Source: Riemerella anatipestifer ATCC 11845 = DSM 15868 | Lineage (GTDB): Bacteria; Bacteroidota; Bacteroidia; Flavobacteriales; Weeksellaceae | Direction: 5' to 3' | DNA length: 64,000 nucleotides | NCBI RefSeq assembly: GCF_000252855.1 | Contig: NC_017045.1 | Location: forward strand, 1,116,001-1,180,000 | Part shown: positions 8,046 to 19,243 of the stretch, piece by piece | How positions within the stretch are numbered: position 1 is the stretch's first letter | How the letters are laid out: the number at the start of each line of letters is the position of its first letter | Made by a program: the position numbers and the translations under genes | The notes under the pieces: generated by a model | Databases searched by the model: none | What the model saw: only the letters and a program-made list of their open reading frames with translations | What the model was told of the DNA's origin: nothing

Positions 8046-10628
8046 TTGGCAAAAAACAGCTCCAAAAATACTTTACTTATTTTAATTATCCTAATTTTTA
8101 ACAATTTTTTAGCACAAAATACCCCTCGTACAAACGCTAAAAATATTGAGGATAAATCTGTAAAAAAGGACAGCCTATCCCCTCGTAAAGAATCCCTCGA
8201 GGGTACCGTGAAAATGCAATCCGAAAACCAAAGGAATGATGTTCAAAAGAAAATGACTTACCTTAATAAAAAGGCTAAGGTACAATATTTGGACATGACT
8301 ATAGAAGCAGATTACATATCCATAAACTGGGAAAACGGAGATATTTTTGCGAGAGGAGAACAAGATGAAAATGGAAAAATCATAACTCCCGCCACCTCTA
8401 CTCAAGCTGGTAAAAAATACGAATATAACGAGGTTAAATTCAACTTTAAAAACAAGAGAGCTATTGCCTACAATGCTAGAACCGAAGAACAAGAAGGCGT
8501 TATTGTAGCTCAAAAAACAAAAAAGATAAACGACTCCGTTTTCTTTATGCGAAATGGGGTTTACACTACCGATGAGTATTTTTTAAAGAAGAAAGACAGC
8601 CTTGCAGACTACCATTTAGCAGCACCTAATATCAAATTGATTAAAGGGAAAAACGCCTCAAGGGTAATTACAGGACCTATACAAATGTACATAGAGCAAG
8701 TACCTACCCCTTTGGTAATGCCTTTTGCAATACTTCCCTTTTCTGATAAAAGAACCGCAGGCATCTTAATCCCAAGTTTTGGAGAAAGGCAAGATGTCGG
8801 TTTTTTCTTGAACAACTTTGGTTATTACCAACCTATAGGTGAACACTTTGATTTAAAAGTCTTCTTAGATTTTTATACCAAAGGAAGCTGGAACATTCGC
8901 CCTGAACTAGGCTATAAGAAAAACTATAAATATAATGGTAGTTTTTCTGCCGATATAGGCACTATTGTTCGTGGAATAAAAGGACTTAGCACCTACTCCA
9001 AATCTAATACTTATCGTATTACTTGGCGACATACTCAAGATGCTAAAGCTAACCCGTTTTTTAACTTTTCTGCCTCAGTGGATATGGTTAGTAATCGCTT
9101 TTATAACAACACAATCAACAACAACTATGTCTTCAATCAAGATGTTCTTAGAACACAACAGAACTCAGCTATTAGTATCACTAAAAGATTCCTTACCTTA
9201 CCTATGAGTATTACAGGAAGTGCTTCTTACTCTCAAAATTTTGCTACGGGAGATGTTAACATCAGACTTCCTCAGCTTAATGTAATGGTAAACCAGTTCT
9301 ATCTATTCAAGCCTAAAACAGGCGTAAGAACTGGTCTTCTAGAAAATATTTATATAAACACAAGTTTATCGCTAGATAACTATGTAAACACTACCCAAAA
9401 ACAAGCCTTCACAAAAGATATGTGGAGCAATATGCAAACTGGCGTTAGAGTTCCCGTAGCATTAACTACTAATACTTCTGTAATGAAGTATTTCACACTC
9501 TCTTTGGGAGCAAATTTCAATAATGTTTTAACTACAAAAACTTTAAATAAAAGCTACGACCCTATTAGCAATACTACAGTAAGTAACTACAAAAGTAATA
9601 TTGCTGGATACTCTACTTTTTCTACTTCCGCTAGTTTACAAACCGTGGTTTATGGACAAGCCAACTTTAGAAAAGGAGCTATGATACAAGCCATAAGACA
9701 CATGGTTTCTCCTAGTGTAAGTTTTTCTTACACGCCCGATTTTGGCAAGTCCAATTGGGGTTACTACCGAAATTTTTACGGTGCAGACGGTGCCATAAAC
9801 TCCTACTCTATATTTGAAGGAAGTGTTTTTGGAGCTCCATCCCGTGGGCTATCTCAGGTTATTGGATTTAACATCAATAACAATATCGAGATGAAAGTTC
9901 GCTCTAAGACAGACTCCACTGGAGTTAAAAAGATTAAAATATTTGAAAACATCAATATTTCTGGAGGGTACAACTTTGCGGCTGAAAAATTCAAGTGGTC
10001 TGCTTTCAATATCAGTTCTCAAAACTCATTCTTTGATAATAAACTGAACGTAAACTCTAGCCTTTCATTAGACCCTTACAAAATAGTGTTTAATTCAGAC
10101 TCTAACGTAGGAGAACGGGTGGATAAGTTTGGATATTTCAACCTTCAAAATTTTAATATTCAACTATCTTATCCTTTAAGTAGTACTCTGTTCGAAAGTA
10201 AAGATAAAGGCAACCAACCGAAGTATAAAACCAAAGGCAGTATAATGCAAGAGAAATATTCTTTTGATGATGATAACTATGCTCATTTTGAACAGCCTTG
10301 GACTCTAAATATCAATGCCAATTACAACTACTCAAAAGCTCAAACAAGATTTGGTACTAGAGTAGCCTCTATAGGGCTAGATGGTAATATTAAACTAACG
10401 CCATTTTGGACCATCAGTGGAAGTACCCATTACGATTTGATCAGTAAAGAACTAGCCTATGGAAGACTAGGTTTCTCTAGAGACCAAAGGAGTTTTACTA
10501 TCAACTTTAATTGGGTACCTTTCGGAAGATTTAAGGTCTATGATTTCTTCATCGGCATCAAAGCTAACATTTTACGAGACGCCGTGAAATACCAAGGACG
10601 AAGTTTCCCTCAGCAGAGCGATTTTTAA
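8046..10628 (+). CDS. lptD: LPS-assembly outer-membrane protein LptD
   Basis: About 860 residues. It forms the outer-membrane barrel that inserts lipopolysaccharide, fed by the Lpt bridge. From TTG 8046 the N-terminus is a clean signal peptide (hydrophobic L-L-I-L-I-I-L-I-F, ending F-L-A-Q). An OstA-like periplasmic domain follows at roughly 60-200 (Y-L-D-M-T-I-E-A-D-Y-I-S, then G-K-K-Y-E-Y-N-E-V-K-F), then a long beta-barrel rich in alternating aromatic strands. An in-frame TTG at 8019 would add nine residues, but the -7 box overlaps it; no ATG is available, so the start is uncertain. Family length is normal for Bacteroidota. Confidence 0.9.
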   Translation: MAKNSSKNTLLILIILIFNNFLAQNTPRTNAKNIEDKSVKKDSLSPRKESLEGTVKMQSENQRNDVQKKMTYLNKKAKVQYLDMTIEADYISINWENGDIFARGEQDENGKIITPATSTQAGKKYEYNEVKFNFKNKRAIAYNARTEEQEGVIVAQKTKKINDSVFFMRNGVYTTDEYFLKKKDSLADYHLAAPNIKLIKGKNASRVITGPIQMYIEQVPTPLVMPFAILPFSDKRTAGILIPSFGERQDVGFFLNNFGYYQPIGEHFDLKVFLDFYTKGSWNIRPELGYKKNYKYNGSFSADIGTIVRGIKGLSTYSKSNTYRITWRHTQDAKANPFFNFSASVDMVSNRFYNNTINNNYVFNQDVLRTQQNSAISITKRFLTLPMSITGSASYSQNFATGDVNIRLPQLNVMVNQFYLFKPKTGVRTGLLENIYINTSLSLDNYVNTTQKQAFTKDMWSNMQTGVRVPVALTTNTSVMKYFTLSLGANFNNVLTTKTLNKSYDPISNTTVSNYKSNIAGYSTFSTSASLQTVVYGQANFRKGAMIQAIRHMVSPSVSFSYTPDFGKSNWGYYRNFYGADGAINSYSIFEGSVFGAPSRGLSQVIGFNINNNIEMKVRSKTDSTGVKKIKIFENINISGGYNFAAEKFKWSAFNISSQNSFFDNKLNVNSSLSLDPYKIVFNSDSNVGERVDKFGYFNLQNFNIQLSYPLSSTLFESKDKGNQPKYKTKGSIMQEKYSFDDDNYAHFEQPWTLNINANYNYSKAQTRFGTRVASIGLDGNIKLTPFWTISGSTHYDLISKELAYGRLGFSRDQRSFTINFNWVPFGRFKVYDFFIGIKANILRDAVKYQGRSFPQQSDF

Positions 10629-10667
10629 TTTTTTAAACACTTCTTTCAACACCAAGAAAAAAACTTT

Positions 10668-10675
10668 TATATTTG
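10668..10675 (+). promoter_or_regulatory. -7 promoter element for ridA
   Basis: TATATTTG, a perfect TAnnTTTG match, lies 41 bases before the ridA ATG, giving a short AT-rich leader. Confidence 0.6.
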
Positions 10676-10716
10676 CCCTCTCAAAATTTAAGCTAAGACC
10701 AAACATCATAAATATC

Positions 10717-11097
10717 ATGAAAACAATTATATCAACCAATAACGCTCCTGCTGCCATAGGTCCTTACTCACAGGCTAATATGGTAAATGGTGTTTTGTAT
10801 ATTTCAGGGCAAATCCCCATCAACCCTAGCAATGGCGAATTGGTTACAGGAATAGAGAATGAGGCTCATCAAGTAATGAAAAACTTAGAAGCCATACTAA
10901 AAGAGGCAGGAATGTCTTTCTCTAATGTTGTAAAGTCTACCATTTTCTTGAAAAACATGGATAACTTCAACCTCGTTAATGATATCTATGCATCTTATCT
11001 AGACAGCGCACAACTTCCAGCTAGAGAAACCGTACAAGTAAGTAGGTTACCTAAAGATGTGAATGTAGAAATTTCTATGATAGCACACCAATTTTAA
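10717..11097 (+). CDS. ridA: RidA family reactive-intermediate deaminase
   Basis: 126 residues, the normal RidA length. RidA hydrolyses reactive enamine/imine intermediates released by PLP enzymes. Family features are I-S-T-N-N-A-P-A-A-I-G-P-Y-S-Q at the N-terminus, G-Q-I-P-I-N-P at 31-37, the conserved arginine in P-A-R-E-T-V-Q-V (about 106) and the C-terminal V-E-I-S-M-I-A. It is cytosolic and trimeric in known members. The next gene starts directly after its stop codon, indicating translational coupling. Confidence 0.94.
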   Translation: MKTIISTNNAPAAIGPYSQANMVNGVLYISGQIPINPSNGELVTGIENEAHQVMKNLEAILKEAGMSFSNVVKSTIFLKNMDNFNLVNDIYASYLDSAQLPARETVQVSRLPKDVNVEISMIAHQF

Positions 11098-11541
11098 ATG
11101 AATTTTATTAGAAATACCATAGGAGTTTTATTAGGACTAACCGCCGCAGGGTTTATCATCACGCTAGGAGTTAGGCTTAATCCTTCGTGGATAAATTATA
11201 GCACTTTTTCTCCCTTTGAACAATGGGAAAAGGTATTATATTCTGTAAAAAATGAAAACGGATTTTTTATTGCACTGCTTTTCTCCTCTGGTTTAGCCGC
11301 CACCATAGGCGGTGTAACTACAGCTATTGTTGTAAAATATGCCAAAGTGGCTTACGCTATTCTAATAGGCTTTATTCTTTTGTTTCTAGCGATGCTAGAC
11401 ATCATTGTTTTCCCATATCACCCTACTTTTTATAAGATAACTATATTTCTAGTATTCTTTCCATTCTCTTGGTTAGGGGGAAAAATAGTAGAAGTAATTT
11501 ACAACAAAGGCAAAAAGAAGCGTAGAGCTAACACAAACTAA
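11098..11541 (+). CDS. Hypothetical membrane protein
   Basis: 147 residues with four hydrophobic segments (about 8-24, 57-78, 84-104 and 110-130) and a very basic tail (K-G-K-K-K-R-R-A). I do not recognise the family. Its ATG abuts the ridA stop codon, so it is translated from the ridA mRNA. Nothing shows a function. Confidence 0.75.
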   Translation: MNFIRNTIGVLLGLTAAGFIITLGVRLNPSWINYSTFSPFEQWEKVLYSVKNENGFFIALLFSSGLAATIGGVTTAIVVKYAKVAYAILIGFILLFLAMLDIIVFPYHPTFYKITIFLVFFPFSWLGGKIVEVIYNKGKKKRRANTN

Positions 11542-11613
11542 AAACTAGCCTTAACCTCCCCTAAAACCATAAAAATAATCAAATTTATCTTCGCTTTTTT
11601 CCTTAGAATTAGC

Positions 11614-11621
11614 TAAATTTG
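11614..11621 (+). promoter_or_regulatory. -7 promoter element for enolase
   Basis: TAAATTTG, a perfect TAnnTTTG match, lies 27 bases upstream of the eno ATG. Confidence 0.6.
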
Positions 11622-11636
11622 TAGAGTTATTTTTAA

Positions 11637-12941
<1,305 letters not shown>

Positions 12942-12961
12942 TACATAAAACAATCATTATT

Positions 12962-12998
12962 ATAGCACTTATCTTTTGTGATAAGTGCTATTTTTTTT
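12962..12998 (+). terminator. Intrinsic terminator after eno
   Basis: Perfect 12-bp stem ATAGCACTTATC / GATAAGTGCTAT with a TTTTGT loop and eight T. One of the strongest terminators in the window. Confidence 0.93.
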
Positions 12999-13044
12999 AT
13001 ATCTTTATCGCAAAATTTAAGAAAAAATATAAAATAATTAGATT

Positions 13045-14331
13045 ATGTCTGACAATAAAGTTTTATTAAAGTACGATGGAAAGGAGTATGAATACCCTAT
13101 CGTAGATAGTGTTTTAGGAGATAGAGGGATTGATATTTCTAAATTAAGAGATGAAACAGGACTTATAACCCTAGATAAAGGCTACAAAAATACAGGTGCT
13201 ACTATTAGTGAGATTACTTTCCTAGATGGTGACCAAGGGGAGCTATTCTATAGAGGCTATCCTATAGAACAAATCGCAGAGAAGTCTAACTTTACAGAAG
13301 TAATGTACCTATTGCTTCACGGAGAACTTCCTACCGAAGAACAATTCAAAACTTTTGAAGATAGTATCAAAAACTATAACTGGGTAGCAGAAGAAATGAA
13401 AAAGTTGATGGATGCATTCCCTCGCTCTGCACACCCTATGGGAGTTTTATCTTCTCTTACTTCCGCTCTTACAGCGTTTAATCCTAGAGCAGTAGATGTT
13501 AAATCTAAAGAAGATTTAGACCATGCGGCGGTGATGCTTATCGCTAAGTTTTCTCACCTGGCCGCTTGGACTTACAGAAAAAAACAAGGGTTACCTCTTA
13601 ATCACGGAGATAATAAATTAAACTATGTAGAAAACTTCTACAAAATGTGTTTCCGTATGCCAAACCAAGAGTTTGAGATAGATCCCGTTATTGTAGATGC
13701 ACTAGACAAACTTCTTATTCTTCACGCAGACCACGAACAGAATTGTTCTACTTCTACAGTAAGAATGGTAGGTTCTGCACACACAGGTTTATTTGCTTCT
13801 ATTTCTGCTGGAGTTTCTGCTCTTTGGGGACCACTTCACGGTGGTGCTAACCAAGCTGTGATAGAAATGCTAGAGATGATAGAAAAAGATGGTGGGGACG
13901 TAGAGAAATATGTAAGGAAAGCGAAGGATAAAGAAGATAGCTTCCGTCTAATGGGCTTCGGACACAGAGTTTACAAAAACTTCGACCCTAGAGCTAAGAT
14001 TATCAAGAAAGCAGCTGATGATATTCTTAGTAAATTAGGTATACATGATAAAGCTCTAGATATCGCAATGCAACTTGAGAAAGTAGCTCTAGAAGACGAT
14101 TACTTTGTAGAAAGAAAACTTTATCCAAATGTAGACTTCTACTCTGGTATCATATACAGAGCTTTAGGAATTCCTACTGAAATGTTTACTGTAATGTTTG
14201 CTTTAGGAAGACTACCAGGATGGATCTCTCAGTGGAAAGAAATGAGACTGATGGGAGACCCTATTGGAAGACCTAGACAAGTTTACCAAGGTGCTGGAAA
14301 AAGAGATTATATTCCAATGAACCAAAGATAA
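13045..14331 (+). CDS. gltA: Citrate synthase
   Basis: 428 residues, type II bacterial (hexameric) size class. It condenses oxaloacetate and acetyl-CoA to citrate, entering the TCA cycle. The three catalytic residues are in recognisable motifs: His in W-G-P-L-H-G-G-A-N-Q, His in G-F-G-H-R-V-Y-K-N-F-D-P-R-A, and Asp in N-V-D-F-Y-S-G-I. It starts at the first ATG and has its own terminator, so it is monocistronic. Confidence 0.97.
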   Translation: MSDNKVLLKYDGKEYEYPIVDSVLGDRGIDISKLRDETGLITLDKGYKNTGATISEITFLDGDQGELFYRGYPIEQIAEKSNFTEVMYLLLHGELPTEEQFKTFEDSIKNYNWVAEEMKKLMDAFPRSAHPMGVLSSLTSALTAFNPRAVDVKSKEDLDHAAVMLIAKFSHLAAWTYRKKQGLPLNHGDNKLNYVENFYKMCFRMPNQEFEIDPVIVDALDKLLILHADHEQNCSTSTVRMVGSAHTGLFASISAGVSALWGPLHGGANQAVIEMLEMIEKDGGDVEKYVRKAKDKEDSFRLMGFGHRVYKNFDPRAKIIKKAADDILSKLGIHDKALDIAMQLEKVALEDDYFVERKLYPNVDFYSGIIYRALGIPTEMFTVMFALGRLPGWISQWKEMRLMGDPIGRPRQVYQGAGKRDYIPMNQR

Positions 14332-14355
14332 TAAGCAATATTCTCATGCTGTTTT

Positions 14356-14395
14356 AAAAATCTTTCCTTTTTTATAAAAAAGGAAAGATTTTTTA
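14356..14395 (+). terminator. Intrinsic terminator after gltA
   Basis: A long stem AAAAATCTTTCC.. / ..GGAAAGATTTTTT with a tight AT loop begins 24 bases after the gltA stop. A/T runs on both sides could let it act on either strand. Confidence 0.85.
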
Positions 14396-14506
14396 TAAAA
14401 CAACTCATCATAAATATTTGAGGTTACACAAAGTTTTTTCAATTCAACTTTTTTACTTAAATTAGTTGCTTTAAAGGGATTTTCTTGTTTTAAAGCTAAA
14501 AGATGT

Positions 14507-15634
14507 ATGAATAAAATATTAACTCTAATACTGGTGTTGCTTTGTTCATTAGCAAATTCTCAAAATAGTTTTAAAATTTCGGGAAAACTCAAAGGATTTA
14601 AGGAAAATGCTCTTGTAAAAATTGATAGAGAAAATATCGCTTTGGATAGTTGCTATCTCAAAGACGGAAACTTCAAACTTAAGGGTAGCCTTAAACAATC
14701 ACCATCTTTAGTTTTTTTAACTATTAAAAATGGGGAAGAATGGGTTTACAGCTCGTTTTTCATCGGAAATGAAAACATTACCATCAATGCTGAAATTAAA
14801 AATTTTCCGTATAATGTAAGGGCTGAAGGCTCAAAATACGATGATTTGAGATACGAATTCATCACTCTTGGAAAAAAATTGAATTTCCAAAGAAATGAAT
14901 ATTTAAAAGAAATCATCAAACTTAGAGAACAAAATAAATGGAATGATAGTTTACAAAGTGCATATTGGGGAGACACCGAACCTTTAGGGAAAATCACAAA
15001 AATTGACCAAGAATTGGATAAAATTCAAAGAGAGTTTATTACAAAAAACTTAAATTCTTATTATGCTCTTCATCTTTTAGAAGAATCAAAAACTCAATAT
15101 TCTAAAGTTGAACTTTCAAATCTTGTAAAAAAAATAAAGCCTTCTTTCAGAAACACAATTTATGTAAAATCAATTAGCACTTATATTAAAAATCCTGATT
15201 TAAAAATTGGCGATAAGTTTTACGACTTTTCAGCCATAAATTCAAAAAATAAAAAAGTGAAATTTTCAGATTTTTTTGATGGAAAATATATTTTACTAGA
15301 TTTTTCCACCTTATTTTGTGGATTTTGCCAACAAGCAATTCCCGAACTTGAGAAAATCAAAAAATCTCAATATGAAAAATTAGAAATTGTAACATTTTAT
15401 GTAGACGAAAGTCAAAAAGGATTTAATGGACTACTTGACAAACACGGTAAAGACTGGAAGATGATTTGGGATAAAAAGGGAAGACTTAGTGACACTTATG
15501 CAAAATATAAAGTTTTTGGAACGCCAACATTCTATCTTTTTAATCCTAAAGGGATATTAATTAAAAAATTTGATGGGTTTTATGAAGATTTATCAGAGCA
15601 AATTTATAAAACAATAAGCAATGATAACTTATAA
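14507..15634 (+). CDS. DUF4369 / TlpA-like thiol-disulfide protein
   Basis: 375 residues. A signal peptide (1-19, ending L-A-N-S-Q) puts it in the periplasm. Residues ~20-120 resemble the DUF4369 beta domain often found before thioredoxin folds in Bacteroidota (S-G-K-L-K-G-F, then L-D-S-C-Y-L-K-D-G-N-F-K-L-K-G). A charged helical linker follows. From about 230 there is a TlpA/AhpC-like thioredoxin domain with the active site C271-G-F-C274 and a cis-proline in F-G-T-P-T-F. The variable pair G-F is unlike the usual W-C-x-P-C. It probably reduces or exchanges periplasmic disulfides; the partner is unknown. Its codons look more A/T-rich than those of gltA upstream. Confidence 0.82.
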   Translation: MNKILTLILVLLCSLANSQNSFKISGKLKGFKENALVKIDRENIALDSCYLKDGNFKLKGSLKQSPSLVFLTIKNGEEWVYSSFFIGNENITINAEIKNFPYNVRAEGSKYDDLRYEFITLGKKLNFQRNEYLKEIIKLREQNKWNDSLQSAYWGDTEPLGKITKIDQELDKIQREFITKNLNSYYALHLLEESKTQYSKVELSNLVKKIKPSFRNTIYVKSISTYIKNPDLKIGDKFYDFSAINSKNKKVKFSDFFDGKYILLDFSTLFCGFCQQAIPELEKIKKSQYEKLEIVTFYVDESQKGFNGLLDKHGKDWKMIWDKKGRLSDTYAKYKVFGTPTFYLFNPKGILIKKFDGFYEDLSEQIYKTISNDNL

Positions 15635-15677
15635 TATTGCATAAAAAAATACTTAAAATTAAAAAAAATAATTCTAT

Positions 15678-16592
15678 ATGAAATTAAATATAAAAAACGA
15701 AACGGGTAAATTGAAATCAGTTGTTTTAGGTCAACCACATTCTAATGGCCCTATTCCAACGTTAGAAGAAAGTTATGACGCCAAATCTTACCACTCCATA
15801 GAAAATAATATTTATCCTAAAGAAGAAGATATTATTAACGAAATGAACGCCTTCGAATCGGTTTTAAAAAAATATGATGTGGAGGTTTTCCGTCCAGAGA
15901 TTATTCAAGATTACAATCAAGTTTTTGCCAGAGATGTTGCCTTTGTAATAGAAGACAGAATGATTATTTCTAATGTAATTCCTGATAGAGCAGACGAACA
16001 GGAAGCCTATCGTAAAATATTTGAAAAGGTGGAATGGCGTAAAATCATCAATCTTCCAGACACAGCTCACATAGAAGGTGGCGATGTAATTGTGTGGAAT
16101 GATTTTATTTTCATAGGAACTTGTTTCAGCGAAGATTATAGAAACTTTAAAACCGCCAGAACTAACGAGTATGCTATAGAAACCCTCAAAGAATACTTTC
16201 CTAAAAAAAGAATTTTAGACTTTGATTTAAAGAAAAACGACAGAGTTCCATATCAAGGCATACTTCATTTGGACTGTACCTTTAATCCTGTAGGAAAAGA
16301 CAAATGCATTATTTACAAAGATGGCTTTGTAGATGAGAGCGATTATCATTTAATCTTGGATATTTTTGGAAAAGAAAATTGCTTTGAGGTAACTTCTGAA
16401 GAAATGTTTGCGATGCTCCCTAATATTTTCTCTATATCTCCAGAAGTAGTGGTTTCTGATAAAGCTTTTACTAGGATGAATAACCATCTTCGCGACGAGT
16501 GGGGACTTACAGTAGAAGAAATTCCTTACAGAGAAATTTCTAAAATGGGAGGGCTATTAAGATGCTCTACCATGCCTCTAGTAAGAGAGTAA
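15678..16592 (+). CDS. Arginine-deiminase / dimethylargininase family amidinohydrolase
   Basis: 304 residues of the guanidine-group modifying superfamily. Conserved positions are visible: R85-D86 in F-A-R-D-V, E133-G-G-D in H-I-E-G-G-D, H197 in I-L-H-L-D-C, and nucleophile C296 in L-L-R-C-S-T-M-P-L. Members hydrolyse arginine or methylated arginine to citrulline. The substrate cannot be read from sequence. It lies 43 bases after the TlpA-like gene and ends at a terminator shared with the convergent ribosomal operon. Confidence 0.85.
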   Translation: MKLNIKNETGKLKSVVLGQPHSNGPIPTLEESYDAKSYHSIENNIYPKEEDIINEMNAFESVLKKYDVEVFRPEIIQDYNQVFARDVAFVIEDRMIISNVIPDRADEQEAYRKIFEKVEWRKIINLPDTAHIEGGDVIVWNDFIFIGTCFSEDYRNFKTARTNEYAIETLKEYFPKKRILDFDLKKNDRVPYQGILHLDCTFNPVGKDKCIIYKDGFVDESDYHLILDIFGKENCFEVTSEEMFAMLPNIFSISPEVVVSDKAFTRMNNHLRDEWGLTVEEIPYREISKMGGLLRCSTMPLVRE

Positions 16593-16635
16593 TTATTAAA
16601 TATAGACTTCACAAAATAAAAAATTATAATAAATC

Positions 16636-16668
16636 AAAAAACGCTTCCAAACATTGGAAGCGTTTTTT
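16636..16668. terminator. Bidirectional terminator between convergent operons
   Basis: AAAAACGCTTCCAA pairs with TTGGAAGCGTTTTT around an ACA loop. The A-run on one side and T-run on the other let it end both the plus-strand deiminase gene and the minus-strand ribosomal operon. Confidence 0.92.
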
Positions 16669-16687
16669 ATCTTAGGTGAATAAATTC

Positions 16688-17182
16688 TTATTCTTCTACC
16701 TTCTCATCACTTGCAGCAGAAGCTTCTTCTTGAGCAACTACCTCTTCTTTTTTGGTAGCAGGAGCAGATTTTCTACGACTTCTTCTAGTCGTTTTCTTTT
16801 CTGCTTCATTAGGATTATAAAGCTCATTGAAATCTACAAGCTCAATCATTGCCATATCAGCAGAATCCCCCTGTCTAAATCCAGTTTTAATGATTCTACA
16901 ATAACCACCGTTTCTCTCTGCAATTTTAGGAGCAATAGTTCTAAAAAGCTCACTAACAGCATATTTATTTTGTAAATAAGAGAAAACTACTCTTCTGTTA
17001 TGTGTAGTATCTTCTTTAGATTTAGTAAGGATAGGCTCTACATATACTCTCAAAGCCTTAGCTTTAGCTACTGTAGTATTTATTCTTTTATGTTCAATTA
17101 GGGAACAAGCCATATTAGAAAGCATAGCTTTTCTATGAGAAGCAGTTCTACCTAAATGATTGAATTTTTTTCCGTGTCTCAT
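16688..17182 (-). CDS. rplQ: 50S ribosomal protein L17
   Basis: 164 residues. It starts [20 protein letters not shown], the L17 signature. The core ends near residue 125; a ~40-residue Lys/Arg/Ala/Glu-rich tail follows, longer than in E. coli L17 (127 residues), as is common in Bacteroidota. It is the last gene of the ribosomal operon. Confidence 0.96.
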   Translation of the reverse strand: MRHGKKFNHLGRTASHRKAMLSNMACSLIEHKRINTTVAKAKALRVYVEPILTKSKEDTTHNRRVVFSYLQNKYAVSELFRTIAPKIAERNGGYCRIIKTGFRQGDSADMAMIELVDFNELYNPNEAEKKTTRRSRRKSAPATKKEEVVAQEEASAASDEKVEE

Positions 17183-17190
17183 TTTAAGGA

Positions 17191-18186
17191 TTATTTATCA
17201 GCGTCTAACTTATATTTACTTACATCAAAACCGAAGTTAAGTCCCTTAGAATGAACAAGCTCTTCAAGTTCGGTTAATGATTTCTTTCCGAAGTTTCTAA
17301 ATTTCATCAAATCAGATTTACTATAAGAAACTAGTTCACCTAGAGTCTCTACTTCAGCTGCTTTCAAGCAGTTAAGAGCTCTAACAGAAAGATCCATCTC
17401 TGCTAGTTTAGACTTAAGTAATTGTCTAGTGTGTAATGTTTCTTCATCATACTGAATAGATGCCTTTACCGCTTCTGTTTCCAATGTAATTCTCTCATCA
17501 GAGAACAACATGAAGTGGTATATAAGGATTTTAGAAGCTTCTATTAAAGCATTCTGAGGAGAGATAGAACCATCAGTTTCTATATCTAGAATTAATTTTT
17601 CATAATCCGTTTTCTGCTCTACACGATAGTTTTCTACGCTGTACTTAACCTTCTTTATTGGAGTATAAATAGAGTCAATAGCAATAGTACCGATAGGAGC
17701 ATTATTTGATTTATTTTGTTCTGAAGGAACATAACCTCTACCTTTATTGATGCTAAAATTCATTTCTAAATTTACATCTTTTGTAAGATTACAAATCACC
17801 AATTCAGGATTTAAAACTTCAAAACCAGAAATAAATTTACCTAAATCTCCTGCTGTAAGCTGCTCTAAGTTAGCTATTTTAGCTGTAACTTGCTCAGAAG
17901 GAGCATTCTCAGACTTAGCCTTTAAGCGAAGTTGTTTTAAGTTTAAAATAATTTCTGTTACATCTTCTATAACTCCTGGAATGGTGGAAAATTCGTGCTC
18001 TACGCCTTCTATTTTGATAGATGTAATAGCATAACCTTCTAAAGAAGAGAGTAATACTCTTCTTAAAGCATGACCGACAGTTAATCCATAACCTGGCTCC
18101 AAAGGTCTAAATTCAAACTGACCTTGAAACTCTGTGGAGTTAAGTAGGATTACTTTATCGGGTTTTATAAAATTTAAAATTGCCAT
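17191..18186 (-). CDS. rpoA: RNA polymerase alpha subunit
   Basis: 331 residues. It scaffolds RNA polymerase assembly and contacts activators and UP elements. The N-terminal domain has [20 protein letters not shown], and the C-terminal domain (about 255-320) has [12 protein letters not shown] and the helix-hairpin-helix [12 protein letters not shown]. Eight bases separate it from rplQ; this is the standard alpha-operon position. Confidence 0.97.
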   Translation of the reverse strand: MAILNFIKPDKVILLNSTEFQGQFEFRPLEPGYGLTVGHALRRVLLSSLEGYAITSIKIEGVEHEFSTIPGVIEDVTEIILNLKQLRLKAKSENAPSEQVTAKIANLEQLTAGDLGKFISGFEVLNPELVICNLTKDVNLEMNFSINKGRGYVPSEQNKSNNAPIGTIAIDSIYTPIKKVKYSVENYRVEQKTDYEKLILDIETDGSISPQNALIEASKILIYHFMLFSDERITLETEAVKASIQYDEETLHTRQLLKSKLAEMDLSVRALNCLKAAEVETLGELVSYSKSDLMKFRNFGKKSLTELEELVHSKGLNFGFDVSKYKLDADK

Positions 18187-18214
18187 AGTTTTGGGTTGAG
18201 CAAAAATTTGATGA

Positions 18215-18823
18215 TTATTTAGAGTATAGTTCGACGATTAGCTGTTCCTTGATGTCTTCAGGAATTTGGATTCTCTCAGGTACTCCTACGAAAGTTCCTT
18301 CCTTAGTTTCATCATTGAACTGTAACCAGTCATAATTAGCTTTTGCAGAAAGTGCAGTCTCTATTACCTCAAGAGATTTAGATTTTTGTCTTACAGCTAC
18401 TTTATCACCTGGTTTTAAAGAGTAAGAAGGTATGTTTACTACCTCTCCATTCACAGTGATATGTCTATGAGATACTAACTGTCTTGCAGCAGCTCTAGTT
18501 TTAGCAAATCCTAATCTATAAACTACGTTATCTAATCTAGATTCACAAAGTTGAAGAAGAACTTCACCAGTTACTCCTTTACTAGCGTGTGCTTTTTTAA
18601 ACAAGTTAGAGAACTGTCTTTCTAAAATACCATAAGTATATTTAGCTTTTTGTTTTTCAGCTAACTGTACTGCGTATTCAGATTTTTTAGCACCTCTTCT
18701 TTTGTTAGGCCCATGCTGTCCTGGCGGCTGGTTTCTTCTCTTCTCGAAGTTTTTATCATCTCCATAGATTGCTGCACCAAACTTTCTAGCAATCTTTGTT
18801 TTAGGTCCAATATATCTTGCCAT
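18215..18823 (-). CDS. rpsD: 30S ribosomal protein S4
   Basis: 202 residues. The S4 RNA-binding domain is at about 92-155 ([25 protein letters not shown]). The N-terminus lacks the zinc cysteines of C+ S4 proteins. S4 is a primary 16S rRNA binder and in other bacteria represses the alpha operon. Confidence 0.97.
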   Translation of the reverse strand: MARYIGPKTKIARKFGAAIYGDDKNFEKRRNQPPGQHGPNKRRGAKKSEYAVQLAEKQKAKYTYGILERQFSNLFKKAHASKGVTGEVLLQLCESRLDNVVYRLGFAKTRAAARQLVSHRHITVNGEVVNIPSYSLKPGDKVAVRQKSKSLEVIETALSAKANYDWLQFNDETKEGTFVGVPERIQIPEDIKEQLIVELYSK

Positions 18824-18842
18824 TATTTTTTAAAATTTCGGG

Positions 18843-19232
18843 TTATACTCTTCTTCTTTTCGGTGGTCTACATCCGTTGTGTGGCATAGGAGTCACATCA
18901 ACGATTTCACTTACCTCTATTCCAGAGTTGTGAATAGTTCTTATAGCAGACTCTCTACCTGCACCTGGTCCTTTTACAAAAACCTTAACTCTTCTAAGAC
19001 CAGCTTCGTGAGCTACCTGAGCACAGTTTTCTGCAGCCATTTGTGCAGCGAAAGGAGTATTTTTCTTAGAACCTCTAAAACCCATTTTACCAGCAGAAGA
19101 CCAAGAGATTACTTCGCCGTTTTTGTTAGTTAAAGAAATAATGATATTATTGAACGTGGCTTGGATATGAGCCTCACCAATCGCTTCAACTTTTACTTTT
19201 CTCTTTTTAGTTACTTTAGTTTGTTTTGCCAT
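18843..19232 (-). CDS. rpsK: 30S ribosomal protein S11
   Basis: 129 residues. It contains the S11 signatures [20 protein letters not shown] and the C-terminal [18 protein letters not shown]. It sits on the platform of the 30S subunit. Spacing to rpsM is 11 bases. Confidence 0.97.
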   Translation of the reverse strand: MAKQTKVTKKRKVKVEAIGEAHIQATFNNIIISLTNKNGEVISWSSAGKMGFRGSKKNTPFAAQMAAENCAQVAHEAGLRRVKVFVKGPGAGRESAIRTIHNSGIEVSEIVDVTPMPHNGCRPPKRRRV

Positions 19233-19243
19233 AATTCTAACGA

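Noticed and set aside
16676-16975. Open frame on the plus strand opposite rplQ, and many similar ones opposite the ribosomal genes
   Set aside because: They are shadows: the minus-strand genes are unmistakable ribosomal proteins, and the antisense products show no family features.
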